Shown: positions 8,991-17,882, counted from the stretch's first letter. The stretch: DNA of 64,000 bases from CBDHEY01 sp965262305 (GCA_965262305.1 CBDHEY010000004.1:1426001-1490000); one strand, 5' to 3'. Notes: generated from the letters alone by a model not told the origin. Numbers and translations are program-made.

Positions 8991-9026
8991 TGGTCAATAG
9001 GGTGAAAGCTTTCTTTCTATTGATCA
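8991..9026 (+). terminator. Possible hairpin terminator after the DM13 cytochrome gene
   Basis: TGGTCAATAG pairs with CTATTGATCA (10 bases, one G-U) around a 16-base loop. It lies 27 bases after the stop codon. No T-tract follows, so termination is uncertain. The rest of 9027-9282 shows nothing I can assign. Confidence 0.35.
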
Positions 9027-9282
9027 TTAACCCGTGAGCAACTCTTGATTTATTTAATCTAGTTGCTCCGTCTTATCCCAATAATTCCGATATTGCATTT
9101 TCAAAGATCGCTAATCCCAACTTAGAAATTTTTTATTTGCTTTTTCGACGTTCGAAAAATGATGTCTATCACTTGTTGAATTCTCCGCGATTAAATTGCG
9201 TCGCTAGGTAAAATACAACATCTTTATCACAAATAGTGCCATGGGATTGTTTCTCTCAAATCATTTTCGATGTGCACACAAA

Positions 9283-9312
9283 CAAAAAGGAGTTGAGGTA
9301 AGCTCAACTCCT
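9283..9312 (-). terminator. Rho-independent terminator for the 9345-10229 gene
   Basis: AGGAGTTGAG and CTCAACTCCT form a perfect 10-base stem with a 5-base loop. Read on the minus strand it is followed by TTTTTG. It lies just downstream of the minus-strand lipoprotein stop. Confidence 0.85.
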
Positions 9313-9344
9313 AATAGGTAAATTTTTAATAAACTTGAATTCAG

Positions 9345-10229
9345 TTAGAGTTCAATAAAGAATAATGCTGCACCGCCATCAACACCATCTTTATTACCAT
9401 CAATGATACGCCCTTCAATATCATAAATGGCTGAAATGCTAGGGTTGTTAATGGTTAACTTCAGTGAGCTATAAATATTAGTCTGAATGAGATGCCTTGG
9501 GATCAGCAACACTATATCTTGTGTGTTATTTTGTGATACATATTCGTTAGAATACAATTTTTTTTCAATTCCATCTCCAATGAGAACTATTTGGATGCTT
9601 TCTTCAGTTAGGCTTTCTTCATCTAGAGGCTTGCTAAAGTGTAATTGTAGCTCTAATGATGCGTTTTGATTTAGGTTAGAAAGTAAAGATGGCTTTGCGG
9701 AAGTGACTCCGGTACCTGTTCTTGGTGCTCCATTGTCTATCCAATCTCGTATTTCTTGGATTACACTTGAGGCGAGTGGAGTACGACCTAAAGGCATGCG
9801 AGAATTCTCAATATCTCTGCCCTCTAATTTTCTAATTAAATAACTATCTTGAGCGTTGTTAGGTGTCACTCGATTAGAATCTTGTCGCTGGCCAGAAACA
9901 ACATTGACGAGATTATCAAAACTTGTTTGCTCAGAATCAAGTCTTAGCCCTTCAGGAGGGTTTGAGCCAGTATGACAACCTGAAAATGTACAATTGGGCA
10001 TTAATATATCGCTTTGGATCTCAGCAAACGTCGGTGACTGTGGTAGTGGTGTAGCTGAGGGTACAGATGTTGGCGCTGCGGTTGGGATATTTGTAGGTGT
10101 CGCTGAGGGAGTATTATTCGGTTCCTCTGTCGGTGTTGGGTTAGGTGTATTGTTTGAGGACCCGCCTCCGCCGCCACAAGCAGATAAAACAAACATAGTA
10201 GCAGCTAAGAATACGATTTTTTTTTCCAT
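9345..10229 (-). CDS. Secreted lipoprotein with cytochrome-like CX4CH motif and Ig-like domain
   Basis: The start is ATG 10229, with AGGGTGA six bases upstream; a GTG nine bases earlier is less likely. A lipobox 'LSAC' is followed by poly-Gly and a long Pro/Thr linker at about residues 30-70. The next domain has 'NCTFSGCHTG', a CX4CH haem-binding variant, then 'DSYLIRKLEG' and 'IRDWIDNGAP'. These resemble the planctomycete-type cytochrome fold seen in many secreted proteins. Residues about 175-294 look like a bacterial Ig-like domain and end with an Asp/Asn/Gly-rich loop 'DGNKDGVDGG' that may bind calcium. It is convergent with the DM13 cytochrome and shares its lipoprotein and linker style. 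The function is unknown. Confidence 0.65.
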   Translation of the reverse strand: MEKKIVFLAATMFVLSACGGGGGSSNNTPNPTPTEEPNNTPSATPTNIPTAAPTSVPSATPLPQSPTFAEIQSDILMPNCTFSGCHTGSNPPEGLRLDSEQTSFDNLVNVVSGQRQDSNRVTPNNAQDSYLIRKLEGRDIENSRMPLGRTPLASSVIQEIRDWIDNGAPRTGTGVTSAKPSLLSNLNQNASLELQLHFSKPLDEESLTEESIQIVLIGDGIEKKLYSNEYVSQNNTQDIVLLIPRHLIQTNIYSSLKLTINNPSISAIYDIEGRIIDGNKDGVDGGAALFFIEL

Positions 10230-10510
10230 GAATTTCACCCTATTTGATCAAAATGTTTTTTATTTTTTGCCTTTATTTTGTAAAAGGCAATAGAATGCAA
10301 CTGAATTCAGTTTTTTTGATGCCGTACAATTAGGTGCAGGAAAATTCAGTCAATTAAATAGTGTAAATAAAATCTTGTTGCGTAAACTAAACGCTAGTTT
10401 GCTTTTGAGTCATCACAAAAGATTAACAAATAGCAAATGTAAGAGTTCTTGCTGAAGAAAATTTGAAATTTGTGGATAATTTTTGGAAGTAATTGTTGGG
10501 TGAAAATAAC

Positions 10511-11053
10511 TTAAGTATCAGACATGCCCTTCTGTATAAATTTAAAGAGCTTGATATATTGTGTGCCTTGTTTTAATTCCTCATTTTGTTTTTTATATTC
10601 GGTTTTTGCCGCTCTTATGAGTTGTCTAAGTAACTGGATTTCGCAATTTGGGAATTCTTTAATATATTCTTGCAGGACTTCACCTTCTTCCAAAATTAAA
10701 CGTTCAGTCCAGGCTTTGATATAGGGTTGTTGTCTAGATTGCCGATGATTTTTTTCCTTAATAGCATTTAGCTCGGATTCAAGTTGTTCAATATCCATAT
10801 CTCGCATAAGTTTTCCAATAAATTGGAAATGTCTTTTTCTAGCATTATTTTGTTTAATGTTATGAGATTCTTCAATCGCTAGCGCGAGCTTTTCAGGCAG
10901 AGTGATAGACGCTAGTTGAGAATTCGTAAGGGTGGTCAAAAATGCCCCTAATTCTTTCAAGCGAGTCATTTCGCGTTTTACTGCAGATTTACTTATAGTT
11001 TCTTCTTCGAAATCATTCGCATCTTCGCGGGAATTCAGATGATCGTTATTCAT
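10511..11053 (-). CDS. darP: Ribosome biogenesis factor DarP (YjgA, DUF615)
   Basis: The protein has 180 residues, is highly charged and is predicted helical. Family features are 'SAVKREMTRLKELG', 'LPEKLALAIEES', 'RKRHFQFIGKLMRD' and 'QLLRQLIRAAKTE'. DarP binds the late 50S ribosomal precursor. The acidic N-terminus precedes the conserved core, as is usual. It follows mgtE on the same strand after 17 bases, so it is probably co-transcribed with it. The 281 bases beyond, to the next gene, show no further gene. Confidence 0.9.
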   Translation of the reverse strand: MNNDHLNSREDANDFEEETISKSAVKREMTRLKELGAFLTTLTNSQLASITLPEKLALAIEESHNIKQNNARKRHFQFIGKLMRDMDIEQLESELNAIKEKNHRQSRQQPYIKAWTERLILEEGEVLQEYIKEFPNCEIQLLRQLIRAAKTEYKKQNEELKQGTQYIKLFKFIQKGMSDT

Positions 11054-11070
11054 AGTTTCATTAATTTTTA

Positions 11071-12432
11071 CTAGGCATAGAACAATGTGGCTAAACCAAG
11101 AAATGATAGAAAGCCGACGACATCCGTAACCGTGGTTAGCGTCACGCCACCCGCTAAGGCAGGATCAATTTTCATTGATTTTAATAAACCAGGAAGAAGT
11201 GCTCCGGCAAGTGCGGCTGTCACCGTATTAATAATCATTGCGGCAGCGATAATGATGGCAATGTAATAGTCTGCAAACCAAATCGCAGTGACACTACCCA
11301 TGACAAGCGCCCAAAGCAAACCGTTAAGAAGCCCGACTCGAAGTTCTTTGGATAGCAGCCATTTTACATTGGTTTTACCAATATGCCCGACTGCCATGCC
11401 TCGAATCACAACGGTGAGCGTTTGCGAACCAGCGACTCCACCCATGCTCGCTACAATTGGCATTAATACCGCTAGAGCGACAACCTTTTCGATTGTATCT
11501 TGGAATAGGTTAATAACTGATGATGCGAGTATTGCGGTGATAAGATTGATACCGAGCCAAATTGCTCTACGTGGTAAGGTGCGCATCACGGGTGCAAAAG
11601 CATCTTCGTCTTCGTCTAAACCAGCCATACTCATCAGTGAGTGGTCTGCGTCTTCTCTTATAACATCTACAATATCGTCGATGGTTATTCGACCCAGGAG
11701 TGTTCCCTGCCTATCGATAACCGGTGCTGAAATCCAATCGTTTTGTTCGAAGAGTTTAGCAACATCGCTATCTGGTAAATCGGCTGGAATTGCATCAATA
11801 TCCGTTTCCATGACTTCTCGAACGGTGATGTTCGGGTCATTTGTGAGCAGCTTGCTAAGCGGCAATAACCCAAGGTAGGCGTCTTTTCTGTTAACCACGA
11901 TAAGATTATCGGTTGAGGGTGGTAATTCCTCGTGACGTCTTAAGTAGCGCAAAACCACATCGAGTGTGAACCTTGGGCGAATCGTGATGGTATCTGTATT
12001 CGTTAAACCACCCGCGGTATCTTCATCAAAGGCTAAGACCTTTTCAACACGGCTACGGTCTTGGTTGCTCATGGCCGATAGAACTTCGGAGATTACCTGT
12101 TCTGGTAGTTGCTGAAGAATGTCAACCATATCATCGGTTTCTAATCCTTCCGTGATTTTAATGAGTTCTTCTGCATCCATTTTTCGGAGGAACTCAGACT
12201 GAATCTCTTCAGGGAGTTCTTCTAAAACTTCACCAGCAGCGTCTTCGTTAATCAGTTCCCATAGTAGGCTTCGAGACGGTGGCGGCGAAGACTGGAGTAA
12301 TCTCGCAACTTCAACGGGTCTTAATCCATCGATTAACCTTTTTGTCTGTTGAACGGTTCCCTTGTCCAATAGGTTTTGGATTCGCCCCAGTTGAGTTTGG
12401 GTTTTGTCTTGGTTTTCGACGGCCGCTTGCAT
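11071..12432 (-). CDS. mgtE: Magnesium transporter MgtE
   Basis: The protein has 453 residues with the standard order: a cytosolic helical N-domain (about 20-135) with 'LLWELINEDAAGEVLEELPEE', a CBS pair (about 140-265) with 'VRDVM'-like 'VREVMETDID', and five C-terminal transmembrane helices (about 285-453). The pore-helix region contains 'GGVAGSQTLTVVIRGMA' and the later 'DVVGF' segment carries the conserved Asp. It is a Mg2+-selective channel gated by cytosolic Mg2+. It lies 26 bases after the NPr gene. Confidence 0.95.
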   Translation of the reverse strand: MQAAVENQDKTQTQLGRIQNLLDKGTVQQTKRLIDGLRPVEVARLLQSSPPPSRSLLWELINEDAAGEVLEELPEEIQSEFLRKMDAEELIKITEGLETDDMVDILQQLPEQVISEVLSAMSNQDRSRVEKVLAFDEDTAGGLTNTDTITIRPRFTLDVVLRYLRRHEELPPSTDNLIVVNRKDAYLGLLPLSKLLTNDPNITVREVMETDIDAIPADLPDSDVAKLFEQNDWISAPVIDRQGTLLGRITIDDIVDVIREDADHSLMSMAGLDEDEDAFAPVMRTLPRRAIWLGINLITAILASSVINLFQDTIEKVVALAVLMPIVASMGGVAGSQTLTVVIRGMAVGHIGKTNVKWLLSKELRVGLLNGLLWALVMGSVTAIWFADYYIAIIIAAAMIINTVTAALAGALLPGLLKSMKIDPALAGGVTLTTVTDVVGFLSFLGLATLFYA

Positions 12433-12458
12433 GATTCTACTCTAAGGCAAAGCCTTAA

Positions 12459-12728
12459 CTACTCTTCTTCATCAAATCGATTTAATATTAATGCTTCAAT
12501 TGCTGCCATTGCATCTTGTTCGTCAGAACCTTCAATCTTCAATGTTATTTCTGTTCCTTTTGCCGCTGCTAATAACATTAACGACATGATACTTTTACCG
12601 TCAATATTCTTTCCACCAAATACTACTTTAATATCACTATTAAATTTTGCGGCCGTATTTGCAAATTTTGTTGCCGCTCTAGCATGTAACCCGAGTTTAT
12701 TTATTATTGTTAGTTTTTTTTCGATCAT
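12459..12728 (-). CDS. ptsO: Phosphocarrier NPr (HPr family) of the nitrogen PTS
   Basis: The protein has 89 residues. The phospho-acceptor His15 lies in 'GLHARAATKF', and the regulatory Ser region in 'GKSIMSLMLLAA' is conserved. It relays phosphate from PtsP to PtsN in the regulatory PTS-Ntr chain rather than importing sugars. It follows rapZ after 24 bases, in the rpoN-ptsN-rapZ-ptsO order typical of gammaproteobacteria. The acidic tail 'RFDEEE' is short. Confidence 0.93.
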   Translation of the reverse strand: MIEKKLTIINKLGLHARAATKFANTAAKFNSDIKVVFGGKNIDGKSIMSLMLLAAAKGTEITLKIEGSDEQDAMAAIEALILNRFDEEE

Positions 12729-12752
12729 TAGATTTCTCAGATATCTTTCATT

Positions 12753-13613
12753 CTAATTTTTTAACTGTCGGTGAGTTACTTGAACATCCTTTCGTGATTT
12801 AGTAAATTCTGTTTTTAATTTTTCGCAAAGATACACTGATCGATGCATTCCGCCTGTGCAACCTATCGAAACTGTCAAATAGCTGCGATTATTTTCTTCG
12901 TAATGAGGTAGCCATTCAGAGATAAATTTTTGAATATCAGTATACATTTTCTGCACTACTGGCTCATTCTCCAAAAAGTCGATAACAGGTTGATCTTTTC
13001 CCGTGTGAGATCTAAGTGAAGCATCCCAGTACGGATTTGGTAAGCAGCGTACATCGAAAACCAGATCTGCATCTATGGGCAAACCAAATTTAAATCCAAA
13101 AGAAGAAAAAATTAGTGTCGTACCCTTTGTTTCCTGACCAACTACTGTTCGTTTAACTATCGACCGCAGTTCGTGGAGTGATAGGGTGCTGGTATCAATT
13201 GAAATATCAGCTAACCTCGATATTGGCTCGAGTATCTTTTTTTCTTTTTCTATTGCGTTAAGTAAGTCAGTTTCGTTGTTTGAAAGTGGGTGGCGCCTTC
13301 GGGTTTCGCTAAAACGTTGTACGAGTTTGTCCGATTGGGTATTTAAAAAAAGTATTTCGTAACTGTCGTCGTCATTTTTGATTTCGTTTATGACGTTTCT
13401 TACTTGGCTAAGATCGCTATCAATATTGCGAGCGTCGATCCCTATGGCAAAATTTTGCCTAATAGGATCGGTATTTTCATGAATTTGGTCAATTAATGCA
13501 GGCAGTAGCGTTACGGGTAAATTATCGATGCAGGTAAAACCCTCATCTTCCAGGAGGTGAAGTGCTGATGATTTTCCTGATCCTGAAAATCCACTTACAA
13601 CGACAAATCTCAT
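12753..13613 (-). CDS. rapZ: RNase adapter RapZ
   Basis: The protein has 286 residues. An N-terminal P-loop 'GFSGSGKSSAL' sits at residues 8-18. The C-terminal half has 'SFGFKFGLP', 'FDVRCLPNPYW' and 'SIGCTGGMHRSV', all typical of the RapZ/YvcJ family. In enterobacteria it delivers GlmZ to RNase E and senses glucosamine-6-phosphate. It lies 25 bases after ptsN. The regulatory RNA partner cannot be seen here. Confidence 0.95.
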   Translation of the reverse strand: MRFVVVSGFSGSGKSSALHLLEDEGFTCIDNLPVTLLPALIDQIHENTDPIRQNFAIGIDARNIDSDLSQVRNVINEIKNDDDSYEILFLNTQSDKLVQRFSETRRRHPLSNNETDLLNAIEKEKKILEPISRLADISIDTSTLSLHELRSIVKRTVVGQETKGTTLIFSSFGFKFGLPIDADLVFDVRCLPNPYWDASLRSHTGKDQPVIDFLENEPVVQKMYTDIQKFISEWLPHYEENNRSYLTVSIGCTGGMHRSVYLCEKLKTEFTKSRKDVQVTHRQLKN

Positions 13614-13638
13614 ATACTGTCTTCCTGCATGAAAATTA

Positions 13639-14085
13639 TTACTCTGTTGCCATTAGAAAGAGTGATTCGTTTGTGCTACAAGAGCGTAAGTTTTGAGCGA
13701 AGTCTGTTGTTTGAAATTTTTCTGCTAAATGTGCTAGCGTTTCCAAATGGCTTTTTTCTGCATCTTCAGGAACTAGCATAGCGAAGATTATATCGACAGG
13801 TCGGTTGTCAACAGAATCAAAATCAATTGGATCGGTAAGTGTTAGGCATGAGGCCAACGTCCGCCCAGCAGTATCAAAACGACAGTGAGGAATAGCGATT
13901 CCATTGCCAATACCTGTCGTGCCGAGTCTTTCTCGTTCAACGATTTGTTTGAAAAGCTCGTCATTATCAATTGTTTCAATGGATTTTGAAAAAACATCCG
14001 CCAGAGTTTCGATTGCTCTCTTTTTGCTTGATACTTTACATTTAGCGAGCGTTCGGTCTTGAGAGAGGATTGACTTAATTTGCAT
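13639..14085 (-). CDS. ptsN: PTS nitrogen-regulatory EIIA component PtsN
   Basis: The protein has 148 residues with a PTS EIIA type-2 fold. The phosphorylated His lies in 'GIAIPHCR' near residue 67. Other family segments are 'RLGTTGIGNG' and 'VDIIFAMLVPEDAEKSHLETLA'. PtsN accepts phosphate from NPr and regulates potassium transport and stress responses. Unlike in most relatives, the gene upstream is rpoN directly, with no hpf gene between. Confidence 0.94.
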   Translation of the reverse strand: MQIKSILSQDRTLAKCKVSSKKRAIETLADVFSKSIETIDNDELFKQIVERERLGTTGIGNGIAIPHCRFDTAGRTLASCLTLTDPIDFDSVDNRPVDIIFAMLVPEDAEKSHLETLAHLAEKFQTTDFAQNLRSCSTNESLFLMATE

Positions 14086-14263
14086 AATATAAGGCCCAAC
14101 TTAACATACTGTAGAAACCGATGAAAATTTGGGCATTTTCGAGAGGTGACTACCTATAATTTGTATTGCTAGTGGTTTACCAGTCCATCTTTTTGAAAAA
14201 AGCGTGTTAACTTTTTTCTTTTGGAAATAGATCTTCCTGATCTAATTTTCTAATACGCGTTAA
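14086..14263 (-). other. Gap between rpoN and ptsN where hpf is normally found
   Basis: This gap of 178 bases is too short for a full hpf gene (about 100 codons) and holds no recognisable remnant. It has two small hairpins: AGATC-TTCCT-GATCT (14229-14243) and GAAAAAAG-CGTGTTAA-CTTTTTTC (14195-14218). The second could be a weak terminator or an RNA-processing site. Confidence 0.55.
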
Positions 14264-15820
14264 TTATACAAGTTGCTTTCGTTCATTCGAAGGCGGAATT
14301 CCCATGGATTCACGGTATTTTGCAATTGTTCTTCTCGCAACCTTAATACCTTGTTCTTCAAGCAAAGATGTGATTTTAGAGTCACTCAAGGGTTTACGCT
14401 GATTTTCCGCAGCCACTAGTTTTTTGATGATTGCGCGAATTGCGGTGGAAGAGCACTCTCCACCAGATTCGGTTGCGACATGGCTAGAAAAGAAATATTT
14501 TAGTTCAAAAATCCCTTGCGGGGTATGCATATATTTCTGAGTTGTGACACGAGATATGGTCGATTCATGCATGTCGACAATTTCAGCAACATCGTGCAAA
14601 ACCATGGGTTTCATTGCTTCAGGTCCGAAATCTAGAAAACCTTGTTGTTTTTCCACGATACAGGTAGCGACTTTAAGTAGTGTTTCATTTCTGCTTTGAA
14701 GACTTTTTAAGAACCACCTCGCTTCTTGCAGGTTATCACGTAAAAATGTGTTGTCAGAACTAGAGTCCGCCCGTTTAACCAGTGATGCGTAATCTGAGTT
14801 GATTCGCAGCTTTGGTGCTACCTCCGGGTTTAACTGGACATTCCAGCGACCATTTGTTTTGCTCACAAACACATCGGGCACGACATACTCTGTAGAGTCT
14901 GTTCCAACGCTTTCTCCTGGGCGAGGGTTAAGCCCATGAATAACCTGGATCGCGGCTTGGAGTTCAACTTCTTTTAGTTTTAGTTTTCGCATGAGTTGCT
15001 TAAAGTCGCGAGCACCGAGCAAGTTGAGGTAATTTTCTACTAGCTCAATCGCATTATATATTTCGATTGTTTCGCCATGTGCATTCGCCAGCTGTTTTAG
15101 CTGGATAAGTAAACAATCTTTTACATCTTTACTGGCAACGCCAGGAGGATCAAATTGCTGTATTCTGTGCAATACCGCTAAAACTTCGTCTAGCTCAAGC
15201 TCTTCATGGTTTTTAACCATGTCTTCATAAATGCTCTCTGGACTTTGAGATAGCATCCCATTCGGTTCTACGGCATCGATAATAGTTTCAGCAATTTCCA
15301 TGTCGATATCAGACAAGGGGGTTAGGTTTAATTGCCAGAGTAAATGATCTTTTAGCGTATCGTTAGTTGTTCGACGTGATTCAAAGTCGTATTCATCGTC
15401 GTCGGATTTTGCTAGGCCAGTTCCCGATGAACTGGATTGGTAAATGTCGTCCCAGTTTGTATCAACGGCTAAATCGGTTGGAATATCATCATTCCATTCG
15501 CCTTCTTGCGTAGATTCCGAATTGCTTTCACTCTCACTTTTTTGGACTTCGTTCGCATCAGAATTAGTTGTTGAGCTAGAACTGTCTGTAGCGCCTTGCG
15601 ATTGTGATTCTAAAGTCTCTTCTGACGGCGCATTTGACTCGTTGCTACTTTCCTCTGCAGGAGTTTCTTCTGTTACTTCGAGCATTGGGTTTGTATCGAG
15701 AGCTTCTTGTATCTCCGATTGGAGGTCAAGTGTAGACAATTGCAGCAATCTTATTGCTTGTTGCAATTGCGGTGTCATGGTCAACTGTTGACCGAGTTTT
15801 AGCTGTAATGATTGCTTCAT
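14264..15820 (-). CDS. rpoN: RNA polymerase sigma-54 factor
   Basis: I use ATG 15820 (518 residues, 'MKQSLQLKLGQ') because the family begins this way; an upstream TTG would add nine residues. Region I is the Gln-rich activator segment (1-50). Region II (about 52-160) is very long and acidic, rich in Ser, Glu, Asp and Asn. The core-binding and helix-turn-helix regions follow. The RpoN box 'ARRTIAKYRE' that reads the -24 element is near the C-terminus and intact. It heads the PTS-Ntr genes and lies 216 bases after lptB, with its own likely promoter in the gap. Confidence 0.96.
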   Translation of the reverse strand: MKQSLQLKLGQQLTMTPQLQQAIRLLQLSTLDLQSEIQEALDTNPMLEVTEETPAEESSNESNAPSEETLESQSQGATDSSSSTTNSDANEVQKSESESNSESTQEGEWNDDIPTDLAVDTNWDDIYQSSSSGTGLAKSDDDEYDFESRRTTNDTLKDHLLWQLNLTPLSDIDMEIAETIIDAVEPNGMLSQSPESIYEDMVKNHEELELDEVLAVLHRIQQFDPPGVASKDVKDCLLIQLKQLANAHGETIEIYNAIELVENYLNLLGARDFKQLMRKLKLKEVELQAAIQVIHGLNPRPGESVGTDSTEYVVPDVFVSKTNGRWNVQLNPEVAPKLRINSDYASLVKRADSSSDNTFLRDNLQEARWFLKSLQSRNETLLKVATCIVEKQQGFLDFGPEAMKPMVLHDVAEIVDMHESTISRVTTQKYMHTPQGIFELKYFFSSHVATESGGECSSTAIRAIIKKLVAAENQRKPLSDSKITSLLEEQGIKVARRTIAKYRESMGIPPSNERKQLV

Positions 15821-15879
15821 GTCGCCTAGAAAAACCTTTCTTATCAAGTAAATTGATTGTTTTTTACTTGATGCCTTGT

Positions 15880-15917
15880 TTTTAGGGTCAAAAGATCCTA
15901 AAACCTACTTATAAGTA
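15880..15917. promoter_or_regulatory. Hairpin and palindrome between lptB and rpoN
   Basis: TTTTAGGGTC pairs with GATCCTAAAA (10 bases, one G-U) around loop AAAA at 15880-15903. A perfect 12-base palindrome TACTTATAAGTA follows at 15906-15917. No T-tract follows on either strand. The palindrome may be an operator and the hairpin a partial terminator separating the lpt genes from rpoN. Confidence 0.35.
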
Positions 15918-16036
15918 AGTTTAGTCTGGACGGAATAGACAAGCAACGGTTTATCTTGAAAAAATAAGCAAATATTATGCCGCGAAACGACGTTTGCTTA
16001 TTTGTCAATATTTAACCAGAAGAAATATGTATGACT

Positions 16037-16762
16037 TTATAGACTAAAATTTTGACCAAGGTAAACTTCTCTTACTTTCTTATTATTAAGCACAGTAGAA
16101 GGCGTTCCCTCAGCGAGTATATGCCCTTCAGAGACTATATAAGCTTTTTCACAAATATCCAAGGTCTCTCTGACATTATGATCAGTGATGAGGACTCCGA
16201 TTCCTCTTTCTTTGAGTTGTTGGATGATCTCTTTAATGTCGCTTACTGATATTGGGTCTACACCAGCAAATGGCTCATCGAGCAATAAAAACTGGGGATC
16301 TGTTGCTAGGGCTCGAGCGATTTCAACTCGACGTCGTTCCCCTCCAGACAATGCCATACCAAGGCTATCCATAATATGAGTGATGTGAAACTCTTCGAGT
16401 AGCTCTTGTAAGAGGGTGTTTCTATCTCTTCGTCGAATATCTTTGCGAGTTTCCAAGATAGCAAGAATATTGTCTTTTACCGTAAGTTTTCTGAAAACAG
16501 AGGCTTCTTGAGGGAGGTAGCCCAAACCCGACTTTGCCCTACCGTGCATGGGTAAGCTACTTACGTTTCTTTCATTTATAAAAATTTTTCCGCGATCCGC
16601 TTTAATAATGCCGGCGATCATGTAAAAGCAGGTTGTTTTGCCCGCGCCATTTGGCCCAAGAAGTCCGACAATCTGTCCTTTTTCCACAGACAAAGAAACG
16701 TCAATGACGACTTTGCGGCCTTTATAGGATTTTGCGAGGTTAGTAGCCTCTAGTTTAGACAT
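16037..16762 (-). CDS. lptB: LPS export ABC ATPase LptB
   Basis: The protein has 241 residues. Walker A is 'GPNGAGKTT', the Q-loop lies in 'LPQEAS', the signature is 'LSGGERRR' and Walker B is 'FLLLDEPFAGVD', with switch His in 'ITDHNVRE'. It powers lipopolysaccharide extraction from the inner membrane with LptFG, which are not in this window. It follows lptA after 19 bases in the usual lptC-lptA-lptB order. Confidence 0.97.
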   Translation of the reverse strand: MSKLEATNLAKSYKGRKVVIDVSLSVEKGQIVGLLGPNGAGKTTCFYMIAGIIKADRGKIFINERNVSSLPMHGRAKSGLGYLPQEASVFRKLTVKDNILAILETRKDIRRRDRNTLLQELLEEFHITHIMDSLGMALSGGERRRVEIARALATDPQFLLLDEPFAGVDPISVSDIKEIIQQLKERGIGVLITDHNVRETLDICEKAYIVSEGHILAEGTPSTVLNNKKVREVYLGQNFSL

Positions 16763-16781
16763 AATAATTTGTATTCTTTTA

Positions 16782-17300
16782 CTAACGAGGAAGGGATGGA
16801 ATAACCATTCTCACTCGGTCTGAAGAGTTATCTTGTTGTGAATCACCCGCTTGAACAATGGATTTCTCAACATCGTAAATGATTTTTGGGCCTGTTAGGA
16901 TAGAACCTTCTTGCTGCAATTTCGCGTTTTCCACTAAATAAAGTACTTTATCACTAATCTGGTATTCGAGTTTGTTGCCAGAAGCGGTAACTGGTTTTGC
17001 TTCGATATCAGGTGTTTGTTGGAACTCTGCTGGTGCACCTTCGGCAACGATGCGAGTTACTTTTTTCATGTCTCCGTAGATAACAACTTTATCCGCTTTG
17101 ATCTTCATACTACCTTGTTCCATTACGACGGAACCTGAATAGGTTGTTCTACCATTAATGCGATCAAATTCTGCTCGGTCTGATTGCAGTGTTATCGGTT
17201 TTTCGTTATCTGAAGGCAATCCGAGAAGCTGATTACTAAGTAAGCTTATGAACCAAAACATAACTAATGCACTGGTTTTTTTGATGTTAACTTGGATCAT
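16782..17300 (-). CDS. lptA: Periplasmic LPS bridge protein LptA
   Basis: The protein has 172 residues with an N-terminal signal peptide (about 1-27) and the OstA/LptA beta-jellyroll repeat: 'LQSDRAEFDRINGRTTYSGSV' style opening, 'IKADKVVIYGD' and 'ASGNKLEYQI'. LptA polymerises to carry LPS across the periplasm between LptC and LptD. Its start overlaps the end of lptC by 14 bases, so translation is probably coupled. Confidence 0.94.
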   Translation of the reverse strand: MIQVNIKKTSALVMFWFISLLSNQLLGLPSDNEKPITLQSDRAEFDRINGRTTYSGSVVMEQGSMKIKADKVVIYGDMKKVTRIVAEGAPAEFQQTPDIEAKPVTASGNKLEYQISDKVLYLVENAKLQQEGSILTGPKIIYDVEKSIVQAGDSQQDNSSDRVRMVIPSLPR

Positions 17301-17874
17301 GCTTCCCCTTCACTCGAGATAACAGTTCTATTTTCTGATCTTTAAAGTCGACATTCATACCGCGAGCTTCAAGTATTCCAAATGGTGAAAAAATTTGCAC
17401 TTTCTTTTCTGTTCTGGCTTTTTTGTCAGACATAAATACGAGTAACTCGTCGGTTTTTAGATTTGTCTCGCCTTGTTCTGGTGTTTCTTGCGTAATTATT
17501 ACTTGCCCGGATAGCCTAATTTCATTTGTTAAGCTGTCTATAACGCCTTGATTTGCGTTTAATAACCAGGGTTGTGGTTTTTCAAAAAAACCTAGCTCGG
17601 GCAAGGTTATGACAGAATAATCATATTGTTCGGGGTTTTCTTTGTCTGACTTGTAATGTTCTAGTTTTCTCGCCTTTACTACCGATTCAAGCTTACCTGA
17701 TTCTGTAAATGATTTCGTTACCGGGGAGATAGCGATTGCATTGGGTAAAACTTTTGTTTTTTCCGAGAATGTTTGCTCAACTGGAATAATTGATTCTGGA
17801 GAGTTTGCAAAGTAGATAAATAGAGACAATATGCATAGAACAATTAAAAAAGACAGGCTTGTTTTAATCATCAT
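17287..17874 (-). CDS. lptC: LPS export protein LptC
   Basis: The protein has 195 residues. One N-terminal membrane anchor (about 6-24) is followed by a periplasmic jellyroll with 'ITLPELGFF', 'LNANQGVIDS' and 'EARGMNVDFKDQKIEL'. It receives LPS from LptBFG and hands it to LptA. It lies 8 bases after kdsC and overlaps lptA. Sequence conservation is low in this family, so position in the operon supports the call. Confidence 0.92.
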   Translation of the reverse strand: MMIKTSLSFLIVLCILSLFIYFANSPESIIPVEQTFSEKTKVLPNAIAISPVTKSFTESGKLESVVKARKLEHYKSDKENPEQYDYSVITLPELGFFEKPQPWLLNANQGVIDSLTNEIRLSGQVIITQETPEQGETNLKTDELLVFMSDKKARTEKKVQIFSPFGILEARGMNVDFKDQKIELLSRVKGKHDPS

Positions 17875-17882
17875 TTATCTCA

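Noticed and set aside
15821..15847. TTG start for rpoN adding nine residues
   Set aside because: The family begins with the 'MKQSLQLKLGQ' segment, matching ATG 15820.
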